From NCBI RefSeq assembly GCF_000374365.1, contig NZ_KB894121.1:1-64000 (forward strand): a stretch of 64,000 nt of DNA, given 5' to 3'. The stretch's first letter is position 1. Each line of letters opens with the position of its first letter. This document shows positions 37,796 to 46,819 of the stretch, piece after piece. The notes under the pieces were generated by a model. It worked only from the letters and a program-made list of their open reading frames with translations. It was not told the origin of the DNA and did not search any database. The DNA comes from Bacteroides gallinarum DSM 18171 = JCM 13658. GTDB lineage: Bacteria; Bacteroidota; Bacteroidia; Bacteroidales; Bacteroidaceae. A program made the position numbers and the translations under genes.

Positions 37796-37821
37796 CCCCG
37801 ATGCAAAGTACTGCACCGGGG
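37796..37821. terminator. Hairpin between acyltransferase and Hsp20 genes
   Basis: CCCCGATGCA (37796-37805) pairs with TGCACCGGGG (37812-37821) with one mismatch, in the 68 nt gap between convergent genes. Confidence 0.6.
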
Positions 37822-37844
37822 CATCTCCTTGATTACCGATTACT

Positions 37845-38288
37845 TTATTTTACGTCGATTACTTTTTTGGCTTTCTCTTTTTCCTGTGCGGTGAACTTCG
37901 GCAAATCGATGTTCAGCACACCGTTTTCCACTTGAGCGGAAATCTTTTCTTTGTCTACATCGTCCGGAAGAATCATTGTCTGTTGGAACTTGGAGTATGA
38001 GAACTCGCGACGCAGATAACGTCCTTCTTTCCTTTCATCTTTGCTGTTCCCTTCCTTGCTTTCCGTTTTCTTTTCCATGCTGATGACCAGGTTGTTTTCT
38101 TCATCGATATGAACGTTGAAGTCTTCTTTCGTCATTCCGGGAGCGGCCAGCTCTACTTTATATTCTTTTTCTGTTTCAAACACGTTGATAGCAGGAGCGG
38201 TAGCATTTGCTTTCACCATCCAATCGTTATCAAAGAAATCGTTAAAGATACTTGGTAACCAATTCTGAGTTCTTCTTACAGGCATCAT
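37845..38288 (-). CDS. Small heat-shock protein, Hsp20 family
   Basis: 147 aa ATP-independent holdase chaperone. The alpha-crystallin domain spans about 30-135 (INVFETEKEYKVELAAPGMTKEDF ... VENGVLNIDLPK with the A-x-x-x-n-GVL motif). Two adjacent ATGs (38288, 38285) are possible starts. Its upstream region has no TATCTTTG box but carries a convincing sigma-54 -24/-12 element (38415-38431), about 127 nt before the start codon, implying activator-dependent transcription. Confidence 0.95.
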   Translation of the reverse strand: MMPVRRTQNWLPSIFNDFFDNDWMVKANATAPAINVFETEKEYKVELAAPGMTKEDFNVHIDEENNLVISMEKKTESKEGNSKDERKEGRYLRREFSYSKFQQTMILPDDVDKEKISAQVENGVLNIDLPKFTAQEKEKAKKVIDVK

Positions 38289-38414
38289 AATTATAGTCTC
38301 CTATCTTTTAAAGTTATACATTCGGTTTGTTCCGAACTTCGGTTCTTACCACTCCGGTTGTCCGTCTTTCGACTTCCACCCTTCGTTTTCCGAACCGTCG
38401 TTCACTTACTATCT

Positions 38415-38431
38415 TGCAAACCGTATGCCAA
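38415..38431 (-). promoter_or_regulatory. Sigma-54 promoter for the Hsp20 gene
   Basis: Reverse strand TTGGCATACGGTTTGCA matches TTGGCAcgNNNNTTGCW, with GG and GC exactly 10 nt apart. The predicted start lies near 38405. A dyad TGACTAATTGTCA at 38452-38464 sits just upstream and could be part of an activator site. Confidence 0.7.
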
Positions 38432-38533
38432 CTGCTTTTGGCTAACTTTATTGACTAATTGTCATTGAATAGCTGACTATTTTACCTGTATGATGCCAAT
38501 ATTGCTATCTTTTTATTTAATTTTGATTGATTT

Positions 38534-39001
38534 TCATACTAATTTAAAACGCATTCGCCAGCGCTTGGTTTCTTCGTCCCAGTCGTGGCTGATAATCTTG
38601 AAAGTTCCTATCTCGGAAGTATTGGCTACATGCATACCGATGCAAAGACATTCGTCATAATCGCCTACTTTTACTACGCGCACGGTTTCCGAAGCATCTT
38701 CCGGCAGCCGCTCCAAGTCGAACCTTCCTTTAGCTTCTTCTTGGGTGATATACTCGGTAGTAACAGGCAGATGCCGTGCTATTACCTCATTTACCGTTAC
38801 CTCCAGGTGCTTTATCTGTTCCTCTGTGGGACAAGCCTCCAGCCGATAATCCAATTTGCTTTTTTTACGTTCTATATGAGCGGAAGTGGAGCGTCCGCAA
38901 CCGAATAATCTAATCATTGTTTGATTGATGATGTGTTCGGTGGTGTGCATAGGAGGATACTCCTGTTTGTTGTGTTCGTTGAGTTGAATTTGTCGTTCCA
39001 T
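38534..39001 (-). CDS. Stand-alone alanyl-tRNA editing-like protein (AlaX family)
   Basis: 155 aa resembling the tRNA second-additional-domain fold that hydrolyses mischarged tRNA. HTTEHIINQTM provides the HxxxH zinc pair (H19, H23), and CIGMH near residue 120 provides the CxxxH pair. Without the synthetase domain it would act in trans, probably on Ser-tRNA(Ala) or Gly-tRNA(Ala). Substrate inferred. It lies upstream of hsp20 on the same strand, but a 245 nt gap with a separate promoter argues against one operon. Confidence 0.8.
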   Translation of the reverse strand: MERQIQLNEHNKQEYPPMHTTEHIINQTMIRLFGCGRSTSAHIERKKSKLDYRLEACPTEEQIKHLEVTVNEVIARHLPVTTEYITQEEAKGRFDLERLPEDASETVRVVKVGDYDECLCIGMHVANTSEIGTFKIISHDWDEETKRWRMRFKLV

Positions 39002-39069
39002 AAGAATTATTTCAGTAACCTTTTATACGATATATAATATATATTATCCCGTTCGCATCATTTATACAG

Positions 39070-40365
39070 TCAGAATAACGCCTCTACCTCTTCTTTCAAG
39101 ATACTATATACATGTATGTCCGTGTATTCTCCCGAAGCCAATAATTCCCCGGCGCGCTCTGTCCCTTCCAGACGGAAGCCGAGCCGAATGGGGATGCCGT
39201 TGCTTGCGGTATTACCCGTGGCACAACGGATTTGTATACGCTTTATGTCCTTGGCTTCGACTACCCAGCGGCATAAACGGCGGACACAGGCAGTCATGAT
39301 ACCCCGGTGCTGATATTCGGGTAGTAACCAATAGCCGATTTCCGTACGGCGGTTGGCGAAATCGGAGAAATGAAAACCTGCCAACCCGCAGATTTCATTC
39401 CGTTTGTTCCAGATGCCGAATACCGGTTCGTAACGCTCGGCAGGGGCGGAGAGGACGCCTTTGAGGAAGTTCTCTTCATCGGACACGGATTTCAGATTGT
39501 CAACGAACGGTAGCCAGGTGCGCATGTAATCGCGGTGGGTGTCGATAGCGTGGTATATGGCAGCCGCATCCCCTATCGTCACTTCACGCAACAGTATATC
39601 CGGAAGCACCTCGAAAGATATACCCGGACGGTTAAAAGGAGCCGCCTCCGCTTGCCCGCCTTGCATTCTCTCCCTAACCTTGCTCCATGCATGCGTATCG
39701 AACAGGCAACTTTCGCGCATGGTGCGGTACATCTCTCTGAACCGGGACATCGGAATGGTGAAACTCAGTAAATCCGCTTCAAAATAAGGCCGGACGGACG
39801 GGTCGAAAAATCCCAGGAAAGTCCTGTATCCTTGCCTCCGGTTTTCGAGAACGGCTTGCGTTACGACAGAACAACAACCGGAACCGAACGGAGCCGATAC
39901 GGTGTCCGGTGCATTGTTGTCGAAAAAAGCCCACGCAGCCAATCCTGCCAGTATGTCGGGAGTGGCGAGGAATAGCACGCCCTCCACCTTGTCGAAAGAG
40001 GCTATTTTGTCGATACGTGCAAAGTGAAGATAGGTCTTTTCCGCTTTAGATACTTGGGTTTTCTGTATAAAGTCGATTACCGCTTCGGGTGTCTTTTTAT
40101 ACTTCTCTTTCAGGGAGACGAAAGCGGGAACATGCTCCGGCATATCTGCAAAACCCGTATAGAACTTGCCGCCACCGCAGCCTATTGTCTCTGCACTGAG
40201 GCTGATTACCTCCCCGTTTCTGACCTGCGCCATACTCTTGAAAAAACAACCGTTTACTTTCCCGGTCGGAGCTTCTAAGCGGTCGGAGTACCAGAAAGTG
40301 ACGGGAAGCTCGGCCTGCTGCCCGAATGCCTCCCGATAATTACTGATAAACGTACATACATCCAT
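39070..40365 (-). CDS. DUF169-GNAT fusion protein
   Basis: 431 aa with two parts. Residues 1-245 resemble DUF169 (ETIGCGGGKFYTGF, FATPDILAGL-like, FGSGCCSV), a family of unknown function with conserved glycines and cysteines. Residues about 255-431 are a RimL-type GNAT acetyltransferase: LREVTIGDAAAIYHAI, EIGYWLLPEYQHRGIM (acetyl-CoA pyrophosphate loop) and a conserved C-terminal strand. One uninterrupted frame joins them. What is acetylated is unknown. Confidence 0.8.
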   Translation of the reverse strand: MDVCTFISNYREAFGQQAELPVTFWYSDRLEAPTGKVNGCFFKSMAQVRNGEVISLSAETIGCGGGKFYTGFADMPEHVPAFVSLKEKYKKTPEAVIDFIQKTQVSKAEKTYLHFARIDKIASFDKVEGVLFLATPDILAGLAAWAFFDNNAPDTVSAPFGSGCCSVVTQAVLENRRQGYRTFLGFFDPSVRPYFEADLLSFTIPMSRFREMYRTMRESCLFDTHAWSKVRERMQGGQAEAAPFNRPGISFEVLPDILLREVTIGDAAAIYHAIDTHRDYMRTWLPFVDNLKSVSDEENFLKGVLSAPAERYEPVFGIWNKRNEICGLAGFHFSDFANRRTEIGYWLLPEYQHRGIMTACVRRLCRWVVEAKDIKRIQIRCATGNTASNGIPIRLGFRLEGTERAGELLASGEYTDIHVYSILKEEVEALF

Positions 40366-40474
40366 TTCTTTTTATTTTTTCGTAAAGATAACCAATATTC
40401 CGGTAATTCCGTTTTCCGGAAGAAAGAAACGGGGTTTCGGGATAGTTCCGATGACATCATATAGAGTTATTATA

Positions 40475-40522
40475 GAGGCTGAATGAAGGGCGGAATGAGA
40501 GGCTGAATAAGAGGCTGAATAA
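40475..40522. repeat. 12 bp tandem repeat, four units
   Basis: GAGGCTGAATGA, AGGGCGGAATGA, GAGGCTGAATAA, GAGGCTGAATAA in strict register, between the DUF169-GNAT gene and the small RNA candidate. Not part of any supported gene. Confidence 0.8.
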
Positions 40523-40544
40523 GGAAAAACGACGCGTACGGGCA

Positions 40545-40607
40545 TAAAAAAAGGAGTACCGCTGTACTCCAACCTTTGTTAACCTTAAATCTAATACTAT
40601 GAAAAAC
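40545..40607 (-). ncRNA. Candidate small RNA (~63 nt)
   Basis: On the reverse strand a strong promoter (TTTG at 40641-40644, 19 nt, TATCTTTG at 40614-40621) is followed by a predicted start near 40607. About 37 nt of unstructured AT-rich sequence containing CATAGTATTAGATTTAAGG leads to a perfect hairpin GGAGTAC-AGCG-GTACTCC and a run of eight T. No credible coding frame fits. From memory the unstructured 5' word and the layout resemble short paralogous sRNAs reported in Bacteroides; membership is unverified. Confidence 0.6.
40553..40570 (-). terminator. Rho-independent terminator of the small RNA candidate
   Basis: 7 bp perfect stem with a 4 nt loop, followed on the reverse strand by eight T residues (40545-40552). 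It would also end read-through from the acyl-CoA synthetase gene. Confidence 0.85.
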
Positions 40608-40613
40608 ACATTG

Positions 40614-40644
40614 CAAAGATACGGACAATTGGGAAATCTGCAAA
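40614..40644 (-). promoter_or_regulatory. Promoter of the small RNA candidate
   Basis: Reverse strand TTTG (40641-40644), 19 nt spacer, TATCTTTG (40614-40621): one of the best matches to the Bacteroides -33/-7 consensus in the window, yet no gene follows it. Confidence 0.75.
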
Positions 40645-40719
40645 TTATCCAAGAAAAAAAGTATGTTTTATAACACTTCTTATGGATTTCTGTTCCCGCT
40701 TATATCTTTTTTAAGAATT

Positions 40720-42387
40720 TCAACCTTTAGCCTCTTGGTACATGAAGCGTTTGATGCTCTTTTTGGCAGTCTTTTCAAACTCCTCGAAGTATATTTTCAC
40801 TTTGGTAATCTGGCAATATGCCGGCAGCAGCAAATTCAGTTCGTTCCGGTTGGCTTCCATAGCCTTCTCTATATCGGCTTGTTGCAACCCGTGGGCAAAA
40901 GCATCGTCGAAGTCGGGATATATCAAGGCTACGAGTTTGTCGTGCTGCAATACGATTAGTGATTCCGATACATAAGGCATGTTGTTCAGCTTACTCTCGA
41001 TTTCTTCGGGATAGATATTCTGTCCGCTGGAAGTGAGAAGCATATTCTTGCTGCGTCCGCGTACGGTAACGTAGCCGTCTGCATCCATTGTGGCAAGGTC
41101 GCCGGTGTGCAGCCAGCCGTTTACGTCGATGATTTGGGAGGTGGCCTCGGCATTTTTGTAATACCCCAGCATCAGGTTGGTTCCCCGGCAGATGATTTCG
41201 CCCGCCACGTTCTGAGGGTCCGGAGAGTCTATCTTTACCTCCATGCGGGTAGTGGCCTTTCCGCAGGAAGCGAGTTTCAGGGTTTCCCAACGGCTGGAAC
41301 AGATGATAGGACCGCATTCCGTCATACCGTAAGCAATGGTGTAGGGAAAACCTATCTGCTTGAGGAAACGCTCCACCTCGGCATTGAAAGGTGCGCCGCC
41401 GATGATGATTTCATCGAAGTTACCCCCGAAAACATCCATTGCCTTCTTGCGCATGTCGGCTTTTATCTTGTCGTTGACGATAGGCATCCGCAGCAACAGT
41501 TTGCCGATTTTATTGTCTATGAGGGGCAGGATATTTTTCTTGATAATCTTCTCTATGATAAGCGGCACGCAGGATATGACGCGCGGCCTGATTTCCGAGA
41601 ACGACTGTGCGATAATTTTGGGCGACGGCATGCGGGTAAGGAAGTAAAGGTGCGCGCCTGCCGAGAAACCGTACAGGAAATCATAGACCATGCCGAACAC
41701 ATGTCCCAGGGGAAGCATGGATACGATGTGGTCGCCGGGGCGTACGGGCAGCATTTCGTGGCAATAGGCAATGTTAGACCACAAGCTGCGGTAGGGCAGC
41801 ATCACACCCTTGGAATAACCGGTAGTGCCGGAAGTGTAGTTGATAACCGCCAGTTCCTCGGGCGACTGCTCTTTGCGGTAACAGATATGCTCGGGGCGGA
41901 AGTTGCGGGGATAGCGTGCGCCGTAGATAGCGTTGCGGTGTTCGAACGCCTCCATGAGCCGTTCGTTCCGGCATACCACCGGCGTGAAGTCCGTGAGCAG
42001 CACGACCCCCATTAGCAGCGGCATCGCCTCCTCGTTCAGGTTTTCCCAAGCCTGGTCGCCTACGAAAAGCAGCTTGGCTTCGGAATGGTTAACGATATTG
42101 TGTATATTGTCCGCCTTGAATTCGTGTAGGATAGGAACAATCACAGCGCCATAGGTTACGGTTGCCAGGAAGCACACCGCCCAATGCGCACTGTTCCGGC
42201 CGCATACGGCAATCTTGTCGCCGGGACGGATGCCGGCACTTTCCAATACGATATGGAATTTTGCGATTTTGCGGGCGACATCTTTATACTGTAAGGTAAT
42301 TCCTTTGTAGTCCGTCAGAGCGTTTTTGTCCCAGTTTTGTACGATGCTTTGTTCTATGTAGTCAATGAACCGTCGGTTTTGTTCCAT
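40720..42387 (-). CDS. AMP-binding acyl-CoA synthetase (long-chain fatty acid ligase type)
   Basis: Activates a carboxylic acid, probably a fatty acid, via acyl-adenylate. 555 aa. AMP-binding motif INYTSGTTGYSKGVMLPYRSL, then TIAYGMTECGPIICSSRW, NGWLHTGDLATMDADGY and RSKNMLLTSSGQNIYPEEIES: all core motifs A3 to A8 are intact. The C-terminal lysine domain is shortened but present. Acyl chain length cannot be read from sequence. Own promoter 33 nt upstream. Confidence 0.92.
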   Translation of the reverse strand: MEQNRRFIDYIEQSIVQNWDKNALTDYKGITLQYKDVARKIAKFHIVLESAGIRPGDKIAVCGRNSAHWAVCFLATVTYGAVIVPILHEFKADNIHNIVNHSEAKLLFVGDQAWENLNEEAMPLLMGVVLLTDFTPVVCRNERLMEAFEHRNAIYGARYPRNFRPEHICYRKEQSPEELAVINYTSGTTGYSKGVMLPYRSLWSNIAYCHEMLPVRPGDHIVSMLPLGHVFGMVYDFLYGFSAGAHLYFLTRMPSPKIIAQSFSEIRPRVISCVPLIIEKIIKKNILPLIDNKIGKLLLRMPIVNDKIKADMRKKAMDVFGGNFDEIIIGGAPFNAEVERFLKQIGFPYTIAYGMTECGPIICSSRWETLKLASCGKATTRMEVKIDSPDPQNVAGEIICRGTNLMLGYYKNAEATSQIIDVNGWLHTGDLATMDADGYVTVRGRSKNMLLTSSGQNIYPEEIESKLNNMPYVSESLIVLQHDKLVALIYPDFDDAFAHGLQQADIEKAMEANRNELNLLLPAYCQITKVKIYFEEFEKTAKKSIKRFMYQEAKG

Positions 42388-42419
42388 TCGTATTTTTGCA
42401 CACTTTAGTTAAAACTGCG

Positions 42420-42427
42420 CAAAGATA
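42420..42427 (-). promoter_or_regulatory. -7 box for the acyl-CoA synthetase gene
   Basis: Reverse strand TATCTTTG, leader about 26 nt. Confidence 0.6.
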
Positions 42428-42494
42428 GGGCTTATAGTGATGCAAAACAAATGGTTTGAAGTTTTTTTCGCAGGAGAGCATTCTCCCTTATCTC

Positions 42495-43949
42495 TTATTC
42501 TTTGGTCTTTTCAGAAATGAGGAGCAGCTTGTCTCCCACATGAAGTTTCAGAGTACCGTTGGGAATCAGGTATTCGTCGCCGCGTTTCACTATCATGACA
42601 AGAGTTCCCTGGGGCAGGTTCATATCCTTCAACGTATCGCCTTTCTTGTCGAGCATTTCCCGGGTTACGGTAACATCGCGCAAGTCGGAATCTATCTCCT
42701 CGGGCAGTTCCACGCCGAAGTCGTTGCCCGTCTTTTCCATGGGGGTGGAAAGTTCCAGCATACATGCCACCCTCGATACGGTAGTACCCTGGATAACCAG
42801 CGACAGAATCGTGATGAAGAATACGATGTTGAAGATTACATCCGCGCCGGGTACACCTGCCACTACCGGGTAAGTGGCGAAGATAATGGGAACCGCGCCG
42901 CGCAACCCCACCCACGAAACGAATAATTTGGATTTCAGGTTGACGCGCTTGCCGAAAGGCAGCAGGCAGAGGAGTACGCTGAGCGGACGCCCCACGACAA
43001 TCATGAACACGCCGATAAGCAGTGCGACGACGGCTACCTCCAGCATCTCGTGCGGGTTGACGAGTAGGCCGAGGCAAAGGAACATGATGATTTGAAACAG
43101 CCATGTCAGCCCATCCATGAACGTGTAGATTTCCTTACGGTGCATGATTTTGTTGTTGCCTACCATTATGCCGGCGATGTAGACGGCGAGGTAACCGTTG
43201 CCCTTCATCAAATCCGTAACGGAGAACGTGAAGAATACGAACGACAGCAACAGAATGGGGTAGAGCGCCTGGTTGTCGATATTCAGTCTGTTCAGCATAA
43301 GGATAGCCAGCTTTCCCAGTAAATAACCGGCAGCGGCGCCTACGATAAACTGTATCACGAAAGAAAGGGCTATCTGGGGAACCCCCATGCCCGAGGACTG
43401 GATAAACTGAATCAGTACGATAGTCAGCATATACGCCATAGGGTCGTTGCTGCCGCTTTCCAGCTCCAGCATGGGGCGCAGGTTATGCTTCAGGTTCATC
43501 TTCTGCGAACGCAAGATAGCGAATACCGATGCCGAGTCCGTGGACGACATGGTAGACGCCAACAGCAGGGAAGTGATGAGCGGCAGGTGGATATTGGTCC
43601 AGCTCATGCCCGACAGCCACCATATGAATAATCCGGTGAACAGCGCCGTTAGCAACACGCCCAGGGTAGAGAGTACGATACCGGGAGACAGGATAGGCCT
43701 GATTTCGTTGAACTTGGTATCCATGCCGCCGGAGAACAAGATGATGCTCAAAGCCACCATACCGATAAACTGCGCTTCTTTGGCATTATGGAATTGCAGC
43801 CCGAGTCCGTCGCTGCCGAAAAGCATACCCACCACGAGGAAAAGCAGTAAGGCGGGAACTCCGAAACGGTAACCGGTCTTGCCTACGATGATACTGACGA
43901 AAAGTAAAATGGAGCCTACGAGTAGAATGTTTTCTGCTGTAAATATCAT
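42495..43949 (-). CDS. CPA1-type cation/proton antiporter with TrkA-C domain
   Basis: 484 aa from ATG at 43949 (MIFTAENILLVGSILLF). Twelve or so membrane segments; SSTDSASVFAIL holds the TD motif of CPA1 exchangers and LESGSNDPMAYML the conserved ND pair. The last ~90 residues form a cytosolic RCK_C/TrkA_C ligand-binding domain (DTLKDMNLPQGTLVMIVKRG), as in K+/H+ antiporters NhaP2/CvrA. An upstream extension to 44030 crosses the promoter and is rejected. Confidence 0.92.
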   Translation of the reverse strand: MIFTAENILLVGSILLFVSIIVGKTGYRFGVPALLLFLVVGMLFGSDGLGLQFHNAKEAQFIGMVALSIILFSGGMDTKFNEIRPILSPGIVLSTLGVLLTALFTGLFIWWLSGMSWTNIHLPLITSLLLASTMSSTDSASVFAILRSQKMNLKHNLRPMLELESGSNDPMAYMLTIVLIQFIQSSGMGVPQIALSFVIQFIVGAAAGYLLGKLAILMLNRLNIDNQALYPILLLSFVFFTFSVTDLMKGNGYLAVYIAGIMVGNNKIMHRKEIYTFMDGLTWLFQIIMFLCLGLLVNPHEMLEVAVVALLIGVFMIVVGRPLSVLLCLLPFGKRVNLKSKLFVSWVGLRGAVPIIFATYPVVAGVPGADVIFNIVFFITILSLVIQGTTVSRVACMLELSTPMEKTGNDFGVELPEEIDSDLRDVTVTREMLDKKGDTLKDMNLPQGTLVMIVKRGDEYLIPNGTLKLHVGDKLLLISEKTKE

Positions 43950-43999
43950 AAGTCTTGTGTTATAAGGTTTATTACGGAATGCTGTTTGTACCTTGTGTG

Positions 44000-44007
44000 C
44001 AAAGGTA
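44000..44007 (-). promoter_or_regulatory. -7 box for the antiporter gene
   Basis: Reverse strand TACCTTTG in the 93 nt gap between the kinase stop and antiporter ATG, so the antiporter can be expressed separately from the kinase operon. Confidence 0.6.
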
Positions 44008-44042
44008 TTTGTTATAAATAACAAATACAAAGCCCGGTTGGT

Positions 44043-45455
44043 TCAATTGAATTTCAGTATGAAAGTCGTTTCTTTGCCGGATACCAGGGAGATGCTTCCT
44101 CCGGATAAGCGCATGATTTGCCTGGAGATGCTCAAGCCGATGCCGCTGCCGTTCGTCTTGGTGGTGAAGAAAGGTATGAAAATGTGCCCGGCGACGTCCG
44201 GGGGAATGGCAGGACCGTTGTTGGATATTTCAATCAGTACGGCCTCCTCGCTGTTGCAATAGGCGCGTATGCCGATGCGCCTTTCCCCGGTAGAGGCGGG
44301 AGACGCCTCGAAAGCTTGTATGGCATTCTTCAACAAATTGGTTACCACCTGCGAAACCAGGTTCTCGTCGGCATAAAGTATCAAGTCGCCGGGAACGATA
44401 GAGGTGTGGAAAACCACAGGAACATCGGGGTATTGGTGACGTGCCAGCTCCACCATGCGGTCGATGAATCCTTTGAGGTAGAACAAAGACGGTTCGGGCG
44501 TAGGGATGCGGGTAAATTTACGGTAAGACTCGACGAATGCCAGCAACCCTTTGCCCGTACTGCTGATAGTTTGCAGACCGTTGCGTATCTCCTCTTTCGA
44601 AATTTTCTCCCCGGTCAGTTCCAGTAGCGTGTCGCTCAGGGAGGTGATAGGAGTTACGGCATTCATGATTTCGTGGGTCAGCACACGCGTAAGGCGTATC
44701 CACGAATCTATTTCCTTCTCATCCAGCTCGTTGTTGATGTCGTTTAGGGCGAGGATACGCAGGTGCTCCCGGCGTACGGTAATGTCGCTCACGCGGATAG
44801 AGAGGTTTACCGTGCCGCGTTCGTTACCGAATGCCACCTGGAGCTTGTCGCCGGGGTTGCATGCAGCGAGCGTGTTCATCAGGTGCTCGTCCACACGCGC
44901 CAGTTGGCAGATATGGGTGAAAATCTCCAGGCCGAGCAGGCGCAGGGCTTCGCTGTTCTTCTGGTAAACCGCCCCGTTGTCGTTCAGCACTACGATGCCG
45001 GTGTTTACGCAGTCGAGGATAAGCTCATAATATTTTTCCTGCTGTGCCGTTTCACTCTTTACATTATATAAGATACGGGCTACGCGGTTCAGTGCGCGGT
45101 TTACCAGGCGGTTGTCTTCAGTACCGTCCGTTTCGGAGAAGTGAATGGCGGTATCGTTGTTTTCAATGGCATCGAGCATGAAAAGCACTTTCCGCGTGTG
45201 GCGGCGGTACGACCGTTGCTGCCAGTGTACGGTCAGGGGAAGCAGCAGCGTGAAGAATACAGCCCAAAACAAAGGCTCCCCGAAACCGGGCGATACCGGG
45301 ACATGGAGAAAGAACAAGGTCCACATCGCTCCGGCTGCCGCAGCGATGAGCAGGCTGACAGTCGTCCGGAAAGCGTGACGTCCCCTTATATCCTTATACC
45401 CCGTACCGCTTCGCAATATCCTACCGGTTTTGTCTTTCCATTCCTTAAACCCCAT
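44043..45455 (-). CDS. Sensor histidine kinase, NtrB/AtoS-like
   Basis: 470 aa. Two membrane segments close together near residues 32-52 and 60-78 with almost no periplasmic loop, so the input may be sensed in the membrane. A PAS-like region (about 140-235) precedes the H-box VLTHEIMNAVTPITSL with phospho-acceptor H261. The HATPase has NLLKNAIQAF (N box) and GSGIGLSISRQIM (G box). The start overlaps the regulator's stop by 11 nt, so the two are co-translated partners. Confidence 0.93.
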   Translation of the reverse strand: MGFKEWKDKTGRILRSGTGYKDIRGRHAFRTTVSLLIAAAAGAMWTLFFLHVPVSPGFGEPLFWAVFFTLLLPLTVHWQQRSYRRHTRKVLFMLDAIENNDTAIHFSETDGTEDNRLVNRALNRVARILYNVKSETAQQEKYYELILDCVNTGIVVLNDNGAVYQKNSEALRLLGLEIFTHICQLARVDEHLMNTLAACNPGDKLQVAFGNERGTVNLSIRVSDITVRREHLRILALNDINNELDEKEIDSWIRLTRVLTHEIMNAVTPITSLSDTLLELTGEKISKEEIRNGLQTISSTGKGLLAFVESYRKFTRIPTPEPSLFYLKGFIDRMVELARHQYPDVPVVFHTSIVPGDLILYADENLVSQVVTNLLKNAIQAFEASPASTGERRIGIRAYCNSEEAVLIEISNNGPAIPPDVAGHIFIPFFTTKTNGSGIGLSISRQIMRLSGGSISLVSGKETTFILKFN

Positions 45456-46794
45456 ACTTTTTCATCTTGTTGTAGAGTGTCTGGCGGGTAATCCCCAGTT
45501 GCGATGCCACTGCCGAGAGATTACCGCCGCATTTGTCCAGTGTACTACGTATCATCTGCCTCTCCATATCTTCCAGAGTGGAGGCAGGCATCTCCGGCGT
45601 TTCGCTCCGGTGTTGCAACTGGAATAACCCGGCGGTAAGGAATGCGCCGTCGCAGATGATGACCGCCTTTTCAATAGCATGTTCCAGCTCGCGGATATTG
45701 CCGAACCAGGGATGAAGCGTCAGCTTTTCGCGCGCAGCATTGTCTAAGCGTAAAGGCGTTTTCCCGTATTGCCGGCAAAAGCGGGTTATGAAACGCTCCG
45801 CCAACGGGATGATGTCCTCCGGTCGCTCCCGCAGGGCGGGAATTTCCAGGTGAATGGTATTGATGCGGTAGAGCAGGTCTTCGCGGAACTCCCCCTTGTC
45901 TGCCATTTCGAATAAGTTGCGGTTGGTGGCGCAGATAAGGCGGATATCCACCGGAACGGGCGTATTGCTTCCCACCCGTACGATACTGCGGCGCTGAATC
46001 GCCGTTAGCAGCTTGGCTTGCAGGTGGTAGGGCAGGTTGCCGATTTCATCGAGAAAGAGCGTGCTGCGGTCGGCAGCCTCGAACTTGCCGGGACGGTCGG
46101 CGTGGGCATCGGTGAATGCCCCTTTCATATGCCCGAAAAGCTCACTTTCGAAAAGGCTCTCGGTAACGGCCCCCATATCCACGCTTACCATTTCGTGCCC
46201 GTGGCGTGTGGAGAGGGCATGTATTTCGCGGGCAAGCATCTCCTTGCCCGTACCGTTTTCACCGGTAATGAGTATGTTGGCATCGGTTGCCGCCACTTTT
46301 TCTACCAGTGCGCGGAGCTGCTGCATGGCGGGGCTTTCTCCCCAATACATGGAAGATGCGGCGTCGGTTGGTGCAGCAGTGCCGCCAGCCGTTTTCTTTC
46401 CGGATGCCGGGAGGCTCTGTGCGGCATTCAGCAGGGTTTCCACCAGCTTGGCGTTGTCCCAGGGCTTGACGATGAAGTCTGTTGCTCCTTCTTTTATTCC
46501 CCGCACGGCAAGGTCTATGTCGGCATAGGCGGTGAACAGCACTACGGGCAGTGCCGGATACCGTTTCTTTATTTCGTGCAGCCAGTACAGCCCCTCGTTT
46601 CCGGTGTTGATGCCGGACGTGAAATTCATGTCGAGCAAGACCACCTGCCATGTTCCCTCGCGCAACGCGCCGGGAAGGGTAACCGGTGAGGAAAGGACGG
46701 TTATCTTGTCGAAGTAAGGCTTCAACAGCAGTTGCAAGGCGGTGAGTACACCCCGGTTGTCGTCGACGATGAGGATGTTTCCGGATTTCTTCAT
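45445..46794 (-). CDS. Sigma-54-dependent response regulator, NtrC family
   Basis: 449 aa from ATG 46794. Receiver with D11, D12 and phospho-site D55 (VVLLDMNF). AAA+ activator with GENGTGKE Walker A, ELFGHMKGAFTDAHADRPGKFEAA and LFLDEIGNLP. The sigma-54 contact loop reads GAFTDA rather than GAFTGA, a variant I also recall from relatives. Fis-like helix-turn-helix at the C-terminus (NLSAVASQLGITRQTLYNKMKKYG). Co-transcribed with the kinase. Candidate targets with sigma-54 promoters lie at 50219 and 38415. Confidence 0.95.
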   Translation of the reverse strand: MKKSGNILIVDDNRGVLTALQLLLKPYFDKITVLSSPVTLPGALREGTWQVVLLDMNFTSGINTGNEGLYWLHEIKKRYPALPVVLFTAYADIDLAVRGIKEGATDFIVKPWDNAKLVETLLNAAQSLPASGKKTAGGTAAPTDAASSMYWGESPAMQQLRALVEKVAATDANILITGENGTGKEMLAREIHALSTRHGHEMVSVDMGAVTESLFESELFGHMKGAFTDAHADRPGKFEAADRSTLFLDEIGNLPYHLQAKLLTAIQRRSIVRVGSNTPVPVDIRLICATNRNLFEMADKGEFREDLLYRINTIHLEIPALRERPEDIIPLAERFITRFCRQYGKTPLRLDNAAREKLTLHPWFGNIRELEHAIEKAVIICDGAFLTAGLFQLQHRSETPEMPASTLEDMERQMIRSTLDKCGGNLSAVASQLGITRQTLYNKMKKYGV

Positions 46795-46819
46795 GTGTGA
46801 ACTATTATAAATGCTGGGG

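Noticed and set aside
40600..40674. 24-codon frame MKNTLQRYGQLGNL on the plus strand
   Set aside because: It lies antisense to the small RNA promoter and has no start signals.
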